A DNA stretch of 64,000 nucleotides from Glaciecola sp041380235 (GTDB lineage: Bacteria > Pseudomonadota > Gammaproteobacteria > Enterobacterales > Alteromonadaceae). A program made the position numbers and the translations under genes. The stretch is from contig NZ_JBGIYY010000010.1 of NCBI RefSeq assembly GCF_041380235.1, positions 112,133 to 176,132 of the forward strand. The letters run 5' to 3'. The first letter of the stretch is position 1. Each line of letters opens with the position of its first letter. Below the pieces are notes generated by a model. That model worked only from the letters and a program-made list of their open reading frames with translations, did not search any database and was not told where the DNA came from. This document shows, piece by piece, positions 16,444-27,500 of this stretch.

Positions 16444-17748
16444 ATGAGCTTGCGACTATTTGCTTTACTCATATGTTGCAGCCTACTTGGACTTTTGGGA
16501 GCTTGCAGCATGGATAGTCAAGCGCAAAGCACAAACGCCATAAAAGTTGAAATCGCGAAAACTGCAACTGGCTATCAATTGCTTCGCGGTGGTGAGCCAT
16601 ATCAAATATTGGGTGCTGGACTCAACGACGCCGACCTTCAGGTATTGGCATCATATGGAGGAAACTCCATCAGAACTTGGTCAGTCAACAGTGGCACACA
16701 GCGTTTATTAGACCAAGCACATGCCCTCGGGATGACAGTATCATTAGGCATATGGATAAGGCCAGAGCGACATGGTTTTGATTACGATGATGCAAGGGCA
16801 GTAGCCAAACAGCTTGCATCGGCGCAGCAAAGTGTCCTCAAATATAAAGATCATCCTGCACTGCTGTCATGGTTTATTGGTAATGAGCTTAATCTTAATT
16901 TTACGAACTCTCGGGTTTACAACGCCGTCGAACAAATTGCCCAAATGATCCACCGGCTAGACCCTAACCACCCGGTAACGACCACCCTTGCAGGATTTGA
17001 TACACGAGCGCTAGCGATCATCAACGAAAAGGCACCCTCCTTAGACTTTATAAGCTTTCAGCTTTACGCAGAAGTTGTAGACTTGCCTAGGTTTGTTGTG
17101 GAATACGGTTTTACGGCGCCTTACATGATCACTGAATGGGGCGCAATTGGGCATTGGGAAGTCGAGAAAACAAGCTGGGGGGCGCCAATAGAAGTCTCTA
17201 GCTCTGAAAAAGCCCGTCATTACGCTAAAAGTTACGCAAAAGCCATTGCTAATCAAGGTCAACAAGTGATTGGCAACTATGTGTTTTTTTGGGGACAAAA
17301 ACAGGAGCGTACACCCACATGGTATGGGTTGTTTTTGGCATCAGGAGAACGCACCGAGTCTATAGATGTGATGTCTCATATTTGGACGGGTCAATGGCCG
17401 AACAATCGAACGCCTAGCGTGAGCCCCATTACCCTCGATGCACAGCTTGCATCTGATAATATTCACCTAACACCAAAGCAAATCTATCGGGCCACTATTA
17501 AAGCAAACGACCATGAACAAGATAGCCTTACCTATCATTGGGAGATAAGAAAAGAATCGAATGCTCTGCAAATTGGCGGCGACCGTGAAGATATACCCGA
17601 CCTAATAGAAAATCTAATTAGCAATGCCAAGCTCGAAAGCATTTCATTTAAGGCACCGCCTCAAACTGGCGCGTACCGTTTATTTGTCTTCGTTTACGAC
17701 GGCAACGGCAATGCTGGGCATGCTAACATCCCATTTTTTGTAAACTAA
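16444..17748 (+). CDS. TIM-barrel glycoside hydrolase lipoprotein (GH2-like catalytic fold)
   Basis: A 434-residue protein with a lipoprotein signal (LLGLLGACS, Cys21). The barrel contains GAGLNDADLQVLASYGGNSI with RTWS, then FIGNELN (probable acid/base Glu), and YMITEWGAIGHWE (probable nucleophile Glu). These resemble the catalytic strands of GH2/GH5-clan enzymes. A C-terminal Ig-like domain (about residues 330-434) follows. A complete GH2 architecture is absent, so family and substrate are uncertain. Its start lies 5 bp after the sugar porter stop codon. It probably acts in the periplasm or at the membrane on oligosaccharides. Confidence 0.8.
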   Translation: MSLRLFALLICCSLLGLLGACSMDSQAQSTNAIKVEIAKTATGYQLLRGGEPYQILGAGLNDADLQVLASYGGNSIRTWSVNSGTQRLLDQAHALGMTVSLGIWIRPERHGFDYDDARAVAKQLASAQQSVLKYKDHPALLSWFIGNELNLNFTNSRVYNAVEQIAQMIHRLDPNHPVTTTLAGFDTRALAIINEKAPSLDFISFQLYAEVVDLPRFVVEYGFTAPYMITEWGAIGHWEVEKTSWGAPIEVSSSEKARHYAKSYAKAIANQGQQVIGNYVFFWGQKQERTPTWYGLFLASGERTESIDVMSHIWTGQWPNNRTPSVSPITLDAQLASDNIHLTPKQIYRATIKANDHEQDSLTYHWEIRKESNALQIGGDREDIPDLIENLISNAKLESISFKAPPQTGAYRLFVFVYDGNGNAGHANIPFFVN

Positions 17749-17805
17749 GATACTGCTAGACTAAGCAATCAAGGTTCTTAAAGAATACCTGATTTATTTG
17801 CCAAT

Positions 17806-17827
17806 AATTGGCGAAATACACTACTCC
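17806..17827. repeat. Short palindrome downstream of the glycosidase gene
   Basis: GCCAATAATTGGC is a 13-bp palindrome inside a slightly larger imperfect stem. There is no T-run, so terminator function is doubtful. It resembles the CCAAT/ATTGG half-sites seen elsewhere in the window. Confidence 0.3.
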
Positions 17828-17972
17828 TGCTTTTCACCCGAAATTTTTAATTCCCTATGTATATGTTTTTATGAGATTTATTAACTGGCATTCGAATTGC
17901 TAAGTGATTATCTGTAAAAGCTATGTTGAATATTATGCATGCTTAATCAATGGCAACTTGAGGAGAAAGGCA

Positions 17973-18173
17973 ATGGAAGCAATATTGGGGATCTTGTTAT
18001 TTATAATTGGCGCGGTGTTTTGGCTTATTCCGGTACTGGTAATCGTATGCTCAAGTCGCACTAGTGGTGGTGAAAAAGCCGCGTGGATATTGGCTGTTAT
18101 CTTTATTTCATGGTTTGCATGGATATTTTATTTCTTACTTGCACCATTAAATGATAATCGGGTGCGCGGATAA
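17973..18173 (+). CDS. Small two-helix membrane protein (PLDc_N-like)
   Basis: A 66-residue protein with two hydrophobic segments (ILGILLFIIGAVFWLIPVLV and WILAVIFISWFAWIFYFLLA) separated by SSRTSGGEKAAW. The layout matches the PLDc_N (phospholipase D N-terminal-like) small membrane family. The ATG at 17973 follows a strong AGGAGAAAGG. The next small membrane gene starts 1 bp after the stop codon. Function unknown. Confidence 0.7.
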   Translation: MEAILGILLFIIGAVFWLIPVLVIVCSSRTSGGEKAAWILAVIFISWFAWIFYFLLAPLNDNRVRG

Positions 18174-18174
18174 C

Positions 18175-18405
18175 ATGCACTTACTGAAAAAATCTTTTAT
18201 TACCTTGCTTGGCGGCCTACTTGTGCTGCTCGGCTTGGTATTTATCTTAGTCCCGGGCCCATCTCTATTATTTATTTTGCCCGGTTTGTTTATTCTTAGT
18301 TTCGAATACCCCACTGCTCAAATATGGCTTCGTAAATCTATGAAGCTGATGCAAAAATCTGCTCAATGGATAGACAGACAGCTTCGCGGTAGACACTATC
18401 ACTAG
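18175..18405 (+). CDS. PGPGW-type small membrane protein
   Basis: A 76-residue protein with one long hydrophobic stretch containing LVFILVPGPSLLFILPGLFI and then FEYPTAQIWLRK. This is the pattern of the PGPGW putative transmembrane family. It is translated directly after the preceding small membrane gene. Function unknown. Confidence 0.7.
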   Translation: MHLLKKSFITLLGGLLVLLGLVFILVPGPSLLFILPGLFILSFEYPTAQIWLRKSMKLMQKSAQWIDRQLRGRHYH

Positions 18406-18491
18406 TGGCAAAAACTAAGCTTATAGATGAATTAATGCAGGTGTTTTAGGCGCATGCATAAATAGTAGAGAGGCGATTGAATAAAAGCAGA

Positions 18492-19193
18492 TTATCGACT
18501 TTCAATTTGGTCTATCAAACCCCGTCTAAATTGCGGCGTAACATTAAAATACCAGGTAAAGCTACGATTAGTTTCAGGAGTTTGAATACGAATTTTCTGA
18601 ATGGGAATCTGCTGTAAATACACCAAATCTTGGCCTACCGCCACTAGTTGATGTAACTGTATAAATGCGTACAAATCGCTGCTGCTATTGATCATAAAAG
18701 CCGTCTGGGCCGACTGCCCATCACCTGTTCGCCAAATGGCTTCGATGAAATTATCCAGTACCCAATTATGAAATTGAGAACGGCTTAAATCGCCACTTAA
18801 ACGCGCACACTCACTGGTGGCAAAGTGAGCGGTTAACGAAGTGTAGTTTACCGAAAGCATTTTATCTGCCACCTGCAAGCAGGCAGAGTAGTTTCCATCT
18901 TGCATGTATTGCTCACTGAGCAGCTTGCCTGCAGGCTCAATGTCGCTTTTCGGATCGTAAAATGAGCTCAAAGGGTAAATGTTTAAAATGCGATCAAAAC
19001 TTGTCGTATCTGCTAGTTTGTTCACTATAGTTTGCTTGAGCGCCAGATAGTCTCTGTCACTTTTCGCATAGTTAACAAGGTCATTTTTAGCACCCGTACT
19101 GCTGCAGCCAGATAAGGCAAAGAGCAGTAATAAGTTAACAGTGAAAACAGCTTTTTTAAAACGCAAAATAAATCCCTCTATACTGAGATGCAT
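18492..19193 (-). CDS. Lipoprotein, possibly DUF4919-like
   Basis: A 233-residue protein with a lipoprotein signal (NLLLLFALSGCSS). It has helical, repeat-like blocks (LSEQYMQDGNYSACLQVADK, LTAHFATSECARLSGD) and the end FTWYFNVTPQFRRGLIDQ. The LNIYPLSSFYDPKSD motif and overall length resemble DUF4919. I do not know a function. It is monocistronic. Confidence 0.55.
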   Translation of the reverse strand: MHLSIEGFILRFKKAVFTVNLLLLFALSGCSSTGAKNDLVNYAKSDRDYLALKQTIVNKLADTTSFDRILNIYPLSSFYDPKSDIEPAGKLLSEQYMQDGNYSACLQVADKMLSVNYTSLTAHFATSECARLSGDLSRSQFHNWVLDNFIEAIWRTGDGQSAQTAFMINSSSDLYAFIQLHQLVAVGQDLVYLQQIPIQKIRIQTPETNRSFTWYFNVTPQFRRGLIDQIESR

Positions 19194-19534
19194 TGCAAAT
19201 AGGTATTGCGGGAAAGTGTATCAAAGCACGTAAAAAATGTCTTTTTTTGAGAAACGAAAGTTACTCTGAAATTTATCAAGCTAATCACAACTACGAGAAT
19301 AAGCACGACCCTCGCGGCAAATGATATCACAAGGTCTGAAAATGATCTCCACGAGACCTTATACGGTGTAAGCAATGACCAAATAAACAGCCCAACCATC
19401 CTGAACTTGCCATGCAAAATCCACTAGGATTGGAATGTGCGTTAAAGGTGAGATTAATGCCATTTACAACCCAAATGGCAAGGGGATCATATTTATAGAG
19501 GAAGCAAAGGCGCAGTGTTAATAGCGCGTAAATT
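19194..19534. other. Intergenic stretch, nothing recognised
   Basis: No gene, repeat or clear promoter is seen. A minus-strand reading frame starting at 19417 overlaps the lipoprotein start and has no ribosome-binding site. Confidence 0.5.
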
Positions 19535-20560
19535 TCAAGCTAGTTGCACTTGATTACGACCTTGGTCTTTAGCCACATAAAGCGCTTTGTCAGCTCGCTC
19601 TATAATTTGGGTCAGCAATTCTTTACCTATTTTTGCAGCACAGCCGAATGAAGCAGTAACAGGTGGCAGTTTCGCACCAGTTTTTTTGTGATTAAACTGT
19701 GTTGTGGATAATTTAACGCGAATGTTCTCCGCCACATCCCTCGCTTCATCAATGCTGAAGTTTGGACAAAGCATCGCAAATTCTTCACCACCAAAGCGCA
19801 CTGGAATAATGCTTTTCGGGCACTCTTTTTTAAGTAATTCACCCACAAACTTTAAGATTTGATCGCCTATTAAGTGGCCATGAGTATCATTAAACACTTT
19901 GAATTTATCAATATCCATTATGATCAGCGATAGCTCATCTTCTTTTTCATGGTCATCCATAAATTGGCGATAAATTGCGTCCAATACACGACGGTTAGAT
20001 AGCCCCGTCAACGGATCGGTATTTGCCTCAACTCTGCTTTTTTCTAATTCCATTTTAAGCTGGTTAATTTCGCTTTGAGCAGAAGATAATTGGCCATGAA
20101 ACTGCTGGTTGGCATCATAAATTGCGGTAGCATTTGCATTTAATTCAGATAGCACTGGGCGCATCGCTTCGTCGACGTCGTGATTCTCTAATGCTGAAAT
20201 ATTATCTTTTAAGGCGGCAGAGTAGCCGTCAGTTTGCTTGGCAGTGTGATCCAATGAATCAGATAAGTTGTTCACCAGATGCGAAATCGCTTTTTGAAAG
20301 TTCTCAAGCTGCTCTTCGTTCTTGTCATCAACCTGACTAATATGTTGAATAAACAGGGACTCACCAATTTTAGCCGGGCAAGTACCATAACGCTCAATGA
20401 CTTGATCCAATTCTTGGTTCAAAGCGGGGAAGGTTTCAGAAAAGTAGCTATACCAAAGAGTGTAATTAAGAGGGTTGGGCACAATATTATGCTTTACCAT
20501 AGTCGGTATAGCTTGGCGTAGATAGTTTGCTGCTTGGCCTGAGTCGTCAGAAAATTTCAT
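19535..20560 (-). CDS. Diguanylate cyclase (GGEEF), soluble
   Basis: A 341-residue protein. An N-terminal helical domain of about 165 residues includes NPLNYTLWYSYFSETFPALN, typical of a family of soluble cyclases. A coiled coil precedes the GGDEF domain, which starts at DPLTGLSNRRVLDAIY. It has the substrate residues DIDKFKVFNDTHGHLIGDQI and an intact RFGGEEFAML signature. No RxxD inhibitory site lies at the usual position 5 residues before GGEEF, so product inhibition is not expected. It should make c-di-GMP from GTP. Confidence 0.92.
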   Translation of the reverse strand: MKFSDDSGQAANYLRQAIPTMVKHNIVPNPLNYTLWYSYFSETFPALNQELDQVIERYGTCPAKIGESLFIQHISQVDDKNEEQLENFQKAISHLVNNLSDSLDHTAKQTDGYSAALKDNISALENHDVDEAMRPVLSELNANATAIYDANQQFHGQLSSAQSEINQLKMELEKSRVEANTDPLTGLSNRRVLDAIYRQFMDDHEKEDELSLIIMDIDKFKVFNDTHGHLIGDQILKFVGELLKKECPKSIIPVRFGGEEFAMLCPNFSIDEARDVAENIRVKLSTTQFNHKKTGAKLPPVTASFGCAAKIGKELLTQIIERADKALYVAKDQGRNQVQLA

Positions 20561-20979
20561 GTATATTCTCTAAAATATCAATTAAAACATCCATTTTGCT
20601 TGATTTTACTGCCTTGTAAAATCCCGTTTGTCCGTGTCTAAGATGATAATTTTACTGTAAATATTTATTTATCATACCTACAGGTTTTCGACATAATAAC
20701 GACATACTTTAATTATATTATGGGTTTACCCGCACAAACTAGCACGTGCAAAAACTACCCTTTATATCTTCTTTTAATACTAGGTACACTCTGCAATACT
20801 TATCGGTCGGATTTGGCTAAAAACAAATATTCCGTTGCCACTTTTTTAGGGTCAGAGCGACATGTATTTTACGCTAACAACCTTAGACTTTTCGGTGGCA
20901 ATATTGCCTGCTCTGCCGCGAGCAAATACTGATCTACATTTAATTTAACGATAAATATGAATAGTGTGATAACGAGTAT
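20561..20979. other. Intergenic stretch, nothing recognised
   Basis: About 420 bp without a supported gene. A plus-strand reading frame at 20720-20932 has no ribosome-binding site and no recognisable motif. Confidence 0.5.
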
Positions 20980-23505
20980 TTATTGCTTAAACCTATAGCT
21001 AGGCAAATCATCCGCCGACAAAGGTTTGCTAAAATAGAAGCCTTGAAAAATGTTGCAGCCCATCTCTTGAAGCAACTTAACCTGACTCTGCTCCTCAACA
21101 CCTTCTGCACAGATATCTAAGTGCATGTGCTGACCTATCGCTATTATCGACTGCACTAGGTTACTACTGCCAGCATCAAGTTCATTTACAAAACAGCGGT
21201 CGATTTTTATGCAGTCCAGTGGCAAGTCTTTAAGATAAGAAAGCGAAGAGTAACCGGTACCAAAATCATCTAAGGAAACACTAAAGCCCAAACCTCTAAG
21301 CGCACTAAGCTTTTGAATGCTGTCATGAACATTTTTAAGCAGGCCTGATTCAGTGAGCTCTAAGTCAATTTGATTTGGCTTAACCTGAGCTTGGTCTAAA
21401 ATACAAATAATCTGCTCAATGAATTTTTCGCTTTCTAATTGCTTGGCGCTTATATTTATTGCGATACGACCGTTTGGGGAATATCCAACTTCTTTCCATG
21501 AATTTATTTGTCGACATACTTGCTCAATGCACCAAAGTCCAAGCCGATGAATTTGACCGCTAGCCTCGGCAATTTCGATAAACTCGAGCGGTGAAATAAA
21601 ACCATGCTCCTCACTTTGCCATCGACACAGAGCTTCTAAGCCCAGTAGTTTACCTTTGCTGTCGACTTTAGGCTGATAAACTAAAAACAACTCAGCTTTA
21701 TCAAGCAAAGCGATTTCTAATGATTTTTCAAGTTGCTGCTTGCGATAAATGACTTCAAGTATTTGCATATCAAAAAATTTGAGCTGATTTCGGCCCGCTT
21801 TTTTGGCTTCCCTCATCGCAAACTCGGCGCAGCGTGACGCGATCATTTTTTCGGTAGTCTGTTTTGGAAATACAACCGCCCCCGCACTACACTTAAGTCG
21901 AATATCACTAAATTCAGTTTTAATTGGCTGCTGAGCCAACTCACTAATTGCATGCCAATGTTTTTCAATTTCTTTGCTGCAGTCGGGATCGACAGTGTTA
22001 ATCAGAAAGCCAAATTCATCGCCACCGGTTCTCGCGACATAAATACTGTCAATATTGTCCTTTGCATATTGTTTAAAACGCTCCGCAATTGTTTTTAACA
22101 CGAATTCAGCATTTTCAAACCCAAACTGCAGGTTCACTTGACCAAAGCGATCAAGATCTAAAATAATCAATCCTGACTGTTGCTTGTTAAAGGCATTAAA
22201 CAATGCGCGCTGTTTTACTTCTTCATTGAAGCTCGTCAAATTAGGGAGCTGCGTTTTAAAGTCAGAATAAGCCATCAAACGAAGGTCAACTTCTAATTTA
22301 TCTCGCAAACACTCAGTAGCGGCGCGCGATGCAAAGACACGTAGTGTTTTCAGTAGGGTTTCGTCAGGCTCAATGGGGCGCGAATAAATCAACACTATAC
22401 CCCCCTCTAGAGTGCTATCGGTAGTGATCAAAGGTGCGCCTATAAACGCTTGAGCCTGCAAATTGGTAAACAGCTCAATGTCAGGAAACCTTTCATGAAC
22501 ACTGTGTTTAACAATCACCATCTCTTGTTCACTGATCAAATCTTCAGGGATTTCATCAAGAGAATACGAAAAATTGCTGATTGGCTTTTGGTGATATACC
22601 GCAGCTTTCGTTTGCATGTAGCGCTTGTCATTCACTTTTTCTAAAACTGCTAGATATGCCATGTCAGCGCCGCTTAAGCGCTGTATTTCAAGTAATATAT
22701 CTTGGTAGTATTGGGAGCTCTCTGAGCCCTGCGTACCTTTTGCTAAACTAAATAAAACCCGCTCAAGATTTTCGCTTTTTTGAACCACCTTGAGCAACGA
22801 CACCGAGCGCTTTTTCAATGATATCGCGATTGTGATGCAGGCGAGTACATTCAGCATCGTAAATGGCAAACCGCTTAGATATATAAAGTTGATGTACTGC
22901 AACTGCATGAGCAGACTTACTAAAGTGGCAGCCAATTGCAACACCAATGTAGTCAGTAAAATATATGCGACAACTCGCTGCCCGCGTTTCAGCAAACGCC
23001 GTACAATAAATACCAATGTGGTCAATACTAGGCACCCGAAGACATGAAAGCCTGACATGGCTAAACTAGCCTCTCCGCTTAAGCGGTAAAGGGTTTCATT
23101 GTTAAAAATGGTATAGCTGATGAGTTCTGGCGCAGAGCTAAAACGCAATCCAAAATCCATGCTCCAATTCACTAACATAAAGATTGAGCTTATTGCGGCT
23201 AACAAACTTCCGATAAAAATAGCATTTGGATATTTACTCCACTGCGCAAAAATTAAAAAGTATACGGGCACTGAAGCCAGTACAGCACTTGTCTGCAAAG
23301 TGCTCCAATAAAGGGCGCTTTCAAGAACCGCGGAAGAGTGATATTGCCAAGCTGAAAATTGATAGAAAATGGCCAAGGCACAGCCAATTGCAATTGTCGT
23401 GAAATGGGTTTTTTGAAGACGAATGCCAGAAAAAGCAATAATAATCGCGGCTAATAAATTAACGCCTATAGATGTTGCGAATATAAGTGCGATAAAAGAA
23501 ATCAT
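20980..23505 (-). CDS. 7-TM/GAF/GGDEF-EAL protein, probable c-di-GMP phosphodiesterase
   Basis: An 841-residue protein. About 7 membrane helices span residues 1-230, a GAF-like domain about 250-400, GGDEF about 415-570 and EAL about 585-835. The EAL domain is intact: GLEALCRWQ, NISAKQLES, ELTESG, DDFGTGYSSLSYL, IKID, AEGVE and QGFYFSKP. The GGDEF signature is spelled correctly (RTGGDEFGFL). However the substrate loop reads DLDRFGQVNLQFGFENAEFV where active cyclases have ND.xGHxxGD, so GTP turnover is unlikely. Net activity is predicted to be c-di-GMP hydrolysis, possibly modulated through the GGDEF domain. Confidence 0.9.
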   Translation of the reverse strand: MISFIALIFATSIGVNLLAAIIIAFSGIRLQKTHFTTIAIGCALAIFYQFSAWQYHSSAVLESALYWSTLQTSAVLASVPVYFLIFAQWSKYPNAIFIGSLLAAISSIFMLVNWSMDFGLRFSSAPELISYTIFNNETLYRLSGEASLAMSGFHVFGCLVLTTLVFIVRRLLKRGQRVVAYILLTTLVLQLAATLVSLLMQLQYINFIYLSGLPFTMLNVLACITIAISLKKRSVSLLKVVQKSENLERVLFSLAKGTQGSESSQYYQDILLEIQRLSGADMAYLAVLEKVNDKRYMQTKAAVYHQKPISNFSYSLDEIPEDLISEQEMVIVKHSVHERFPDIELFTNLQAQAFIGAPLITTDSTLEGGIVLIYSRPIEPDETLLKTLRVFASRAATECLRDKLEVDLRLMAYSDFKTQLPNLTSFNEEVKQRALFNAFNKQQSGLIILDLDRFGQVNLQFGFENAEFVLKTIAERFKQYAKDNIDSIYVARTGGDEFGFLINTVDPDCSKEIEKHWHAISELAQQPIKTEFSDIRLKCSAGAVVFPKQTTEKMIASRCAEFAMREAKKAGRNQLKFFDMQILEVIYRKQQLEKSLEIALLDKAELFLVYQPKVDSKGKLLGLEALCRWQSEEHGFISPLEFIEIAEASGQIHRLGLWCIEQVCRQINSWKEVGYSPNGRIAINISAKQLESEKFIEQIICILDQAQVKPNQIDLELTESGLLKNVHDSIQKLSALRGLGFSVSLDDFGTGYSSLSYLKDLPLDCIKIDRCFVNELDAGSSNLVQSIIAIGQHMHLDICAEGVEEQSQVKLLQEMGCNIFQGFYFSKPLSADDLPSYRFKQ

Positions 23506-23687
23506 TGCCTTATGCAGAGTATCCTTTGGGTTAAATATGCTTGGCGGGTTTTCGCTTCTGTGCGACCGCCGCGTGCTAAATTATGTGTATATCCAGCACT
23601 ATTTAACCGCAATAGTCATAAAAACTTGAGAAAATCATAGCGATGCAATAAGCATCTTTAGCACATGTTTACCAAAATAAGGGTTAT

Positions 23688-24092
23688 TTAGTCCTTGTTC
23701 GACCCCGGCCGGCTGTCTTTCATAAGCCTATCTAGCGCCAATTGTGCACGCTTTGGGTGGGTTAAATCTGTAATTTCAATCATTTCACATTCGTCTCTAA
23801 TCATCTCAGCAATGAGACTAGGATAATGTCGGCAGTCTTCTGGCCTATCTAAATAAATACTGCAGGTATATTTGAGGGGAGCGGTGGTGTTTATCGGAGG
23901 AATGGTCTCTAAGAAAGGGCATTGTGTTAATTGCAATCCAGAGTCAGGATCAAACCAAATTTCATTGCCTTTTACATACTGATAAATCTCGGGATTAAAG
24001 AGCTCCCATAGATCAATTTCTTCCTGCGTGGCACTAAGCGCACCATCGCCATACTTTATACAGCATTTGCCACATTGATTGCAGTCTTTCAC
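23688..24092 (-). CDS. YkgJ-family cysteine-cluster protein
   Basis: A 134-residue protein with the CNQCGKCC motif at the N-terminus and further cysteines in LTQCPFLE, YTCSIYLDRPEDCRHYP and DECEMIE. This is the zinc/iron-chelating cysteine-cluster (YkgJ) family. The start codon is GTG (24092-24090) without an obvious Shine-Dalgarno; the motif position supports it. Function is unknown. Confidence 0.85.
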   Translation of the reverse strand: MKDCNQCGKCCIKYGDGALSATQEEIDLWELFNPEIYQYVKGNEIWFDPDSGLQLTQCPFLETIPPINTTAPLKYTCSIYLDRPEDCRHYPSLIAEMIRDECEMIEITDLTHPKRAQLALDRLMKDSRPGSNKD

Positions 24093-24582
24093 AGTTCAGA
24101 ACATCGTTTCTTCTACGCAACCGTCACTTTAGCAAATCGCAGACGTAAATCATAACTAGAGCGAATTAAGCATGCCCCCAAATTGATAAAAAATCCGGTA
24201 TGTAAGACCTTAAGATACAAAAAATACTGAGCATAATCGAATAAAATGTAATGCAAATGTTAATGAATAGCCCTCGTAGTGAGTTAAAGGGGGCCTTAAG
24301 AACGGTAGAGCGGGTGTTTTGATGAAATCAGATGAGGCGCCGAATGAATTACACAAAGAATTACCATTTGACGCAAACAAAGTCCGACTTGTCTTTTTTA
24401 AGTTGTCTTAACACTTAGTTGCTTTATCTTTTCTCCATACTCGCGACATTTACATTTATTGGCTGCTCAAAAATACCTTTAATCACAAATAGATAAAGAC
24501 TTTAGAGTACCAAATAGTTGAACCCGGTGTTTATTCGATAAGACATTTTCACCAAGCTTCAATCTCAAATACAAGGTTTTAT
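24093..24582. other. Intergenic region upstream of the 1149-residue protein, nothing recognised
   Basis: About 490 bp between divergent genes. I see no gene, known riboswitch or TTGG/CCAA palindrome of the uronate type. Confidence 0.5.
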
Positions 24583-27500
24583 ATGACAGCGCATGAAGTC
24601 AAAGGTGAATTTTTAAAACGTGGCGACACCGAATATTATGTGATCCGCAATGTTGATCAAATCCCGCCGTTTTTTATTAGCATGGTGTCTGATCAAGACC
24701 ATTGGCTATTTGCAGGCTCACAAGGCGGTATAAGCGCCGGTAGAGTTTCACCCGAAACTGCTTTGTTCCCATATTTATGCGTAGATAAACTGTACGATAA
24801 TGCAATGTCCTCTGGCGCAAGAAGCTTGTTCAAAGGCACTCATTCAAATGGCAAGGCTTGGACATGGGAACCGTTTAACTATGAACAAGATGGTAAATAT
24901 GCAGTAACTCGTAATTTATACAAAAGCGTATTAGGCAACGCGCTTTGTTACGAAGAAATTAACCACGACCTTGAGATTGCATTTGAATACACTTGGTATT
25001 TCTCAGACCAATTTGGTCTTTGCCGTATCGCGAAAGCGACCAACTTAAGCGAACAAGAACAAGTCATCGAAGTGCTCGATGGTGTGCAAAATATCTTACC
25101 TGCTGGCACTCCTCGATTTACTCAAACGCAGTCTAGCAATCTTGTTGATGCATATAAGTGGACTGAGCTCGAGCAAGGCAACAAGCTTGCCTTATTTACG
25201 CTCTATTCAGCAATTACAGACCGCGCCGAACCTGTTGAGGCACTGCGTGCGAGCACCGTATTTTCGTTTGCAGATGATCACAACAAAGCAATAATAGATC
25301 CGCTGTGCGTAAGGAAATTTAAACGCAATGAAGCCTTAGACTATCGCGTTGATACACGCGGCGTCAGGGGGGTCTATTTCAATCACCTCACTCGTACATT
25401 AGGACCAAAACAGCATAGCTCATGGGGTCTTGCTGCAAATACTGAACAAGATCAAGGACAAATAAGTCAACTGCGTAAGCTATTAGAGCAACCTGAAAAA
25501 CTCCACCAAGATATTATGAAATCTATTGCGGAAGGCTCTAATCATTTAGCCTGTATCATGGCAAAAGCAGACGGCTTTCAACTTACCGCGGAAAAAGAAG
25601 TCAGTGTGCATCACTACGCAAACACTCTGTTTAATGTATTGAGAGGCGGTATTTTTGCCAATCAGTATCAGATTTCTAAGACTGACTTTATTGCCACCGT
25701 GCGCCACTTCAACCAAAATATTGCCGACACTTGCCTAAGCTCTTTAAATGCACTCGGCGATTGGATAACATTGGAGCAATTGCAAAGTCTAGCGCAAAGC
25801 AATAACAACATGCAGTTGCTACGCTTAGTAAATGAGTACTTGCCAATCACTTTTGGCCGGCGCCATGGCGACCCAAGCCGTCCGTGGAATCAATTCGCAA
25901 TAGAGCTCAAAGATGGTCAAGGTAATGCATTGCTGTCGTATCAGGGAAATTGGCGTGATATTTTCCAAAATTGGGAAGCGCTAGCACTGAGCTATCCAAA
26001 GTTTATCGATTCTATGATCGCAAAGTTTGTTAATGCTTCTACCATGGATGGTTACAACCCCTATCGAATAACCAAAAAAGGGATCGATTGGGAAGTTGAA
26101 GAGCCTGATGACCCATGGAGCTATATAGGCTATTGGGGTGATCATCAAATCATCTACTTATTAAAACTACTTGAGGTGTCGCAGAAATTTTCACCAGCGA
26201 CCTTAACTAAGCAACTTACGACGCCGTGTTACAGCTATGCAAACGTGCCATATCGTATTCGCTCTTATCAGGCCACCCTGGCAAACCCCAAGCAAACCGT
26301 TGATTACGACTGGCACGCATCCGAACAAATTGAAAAGCGTGTCGAAAGCTTGGGGGCGGACGGTAAATTAGTCCTCAATCAGCAAGGTCAGGTCTACCAA
26401 GTGACGCTATTGGAAAAACTGCTAGTACCTTTAATTACTAAACTAAACAACTTAGTTATTGATGGAGGCATTTGGCTTAATACACAACGGCCAGAATGGA
26501 ATGATGCGAATAACGCCTTGGTGGGTCAGGGTTTATCGATGGTTACACTTTACTACATGCATCGTTACCTTAAATTTTTACAAGACATATTAGCGCAAGC
26601 AAAAGCTTCTGGACTCGAGCAATTTGAGATAACCAATGAGGTTGCTGAATGGCTCGTATCAAGCTTAGAGTGTATGCAAACAACCAATACAAAACTATCA
26701 CCAGCACGCGCAGAAACTCACTTAATAAAAGCGTTTATGGATACAATGGGTAATGCAGGACAGCGCTATCGCGATGCCATTTATAGTCACGATGGCAGCT
26801 TTAAAACTACAATCGTTACGCTAGCGCAAATAATGGACTTACTCAATCAAGCAATGGCACTAGTGCGTCACAGCATCGCTCACAATAGAGATACTGATGG
26901 TTTGTATCATTCATACAATACGCTGAAAGTAACCGAACAAACACTCACCGTGAGTAAGCTCTATCCAATGTTAGAGGGGCAGGTGTCAGCTCTGAGTTCC
27001 GGAGCACTGTCACCAAGTGAAAGCCTCGGAGTATTAAAAACCTTATTTAACAGCGACATGTATCGCTCTGATATTAATACCTTTTTGCTATATGCAGATC
27101 GCACGCAAACTCGTTTTATGAATAAAAACCAGCTTGCCTCAGAAGATATCCAAGAAATTCCTGTCATCGCTCAAATGATTAGGCAAGGGGATGCGCGCAT
27201 TATTTACCAAGATACCGATGGGATAGCACGTTTTAACAGCCACGTTGTGAATGCAGACGCACTCGCAACATTATGCAATGAGGCACAATCAGATTATTCT
27301 GATTTAGCAGATGAGAATGTACAAAAACGCTTATTAAATTTATTCGAATCGACCTTTAATCATAGTCAGTTTACCGGCCGAAGCGGCGGGATGTTCGGCT
27401 TTGAGGGACTCGGATGCGTATATTGGCATATGATATCAAAACTCTTACTGGCCGTGTTAGAAGTGACGCAGCAAGCTCATGCTGACAATGATCCTGCGCT

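Noticed and set aside
19178..19417. Possible small membrane protein on the minus strand
   Set aside because: It overlaps the start of the lipoprotein gene in another frame, has no ribosome-binding site and no family motif.
20720..20932. 70-codon plus-strand frame
   Set aside because: No ribosome-binding site, atypical composition and no recognisable motif.
24240..24582. Riboswitch or structured leader upstream of the 1149-residue protein
   Set aside because: I looked for conserved riboswitch cores and strong stems and found none that I could defend.
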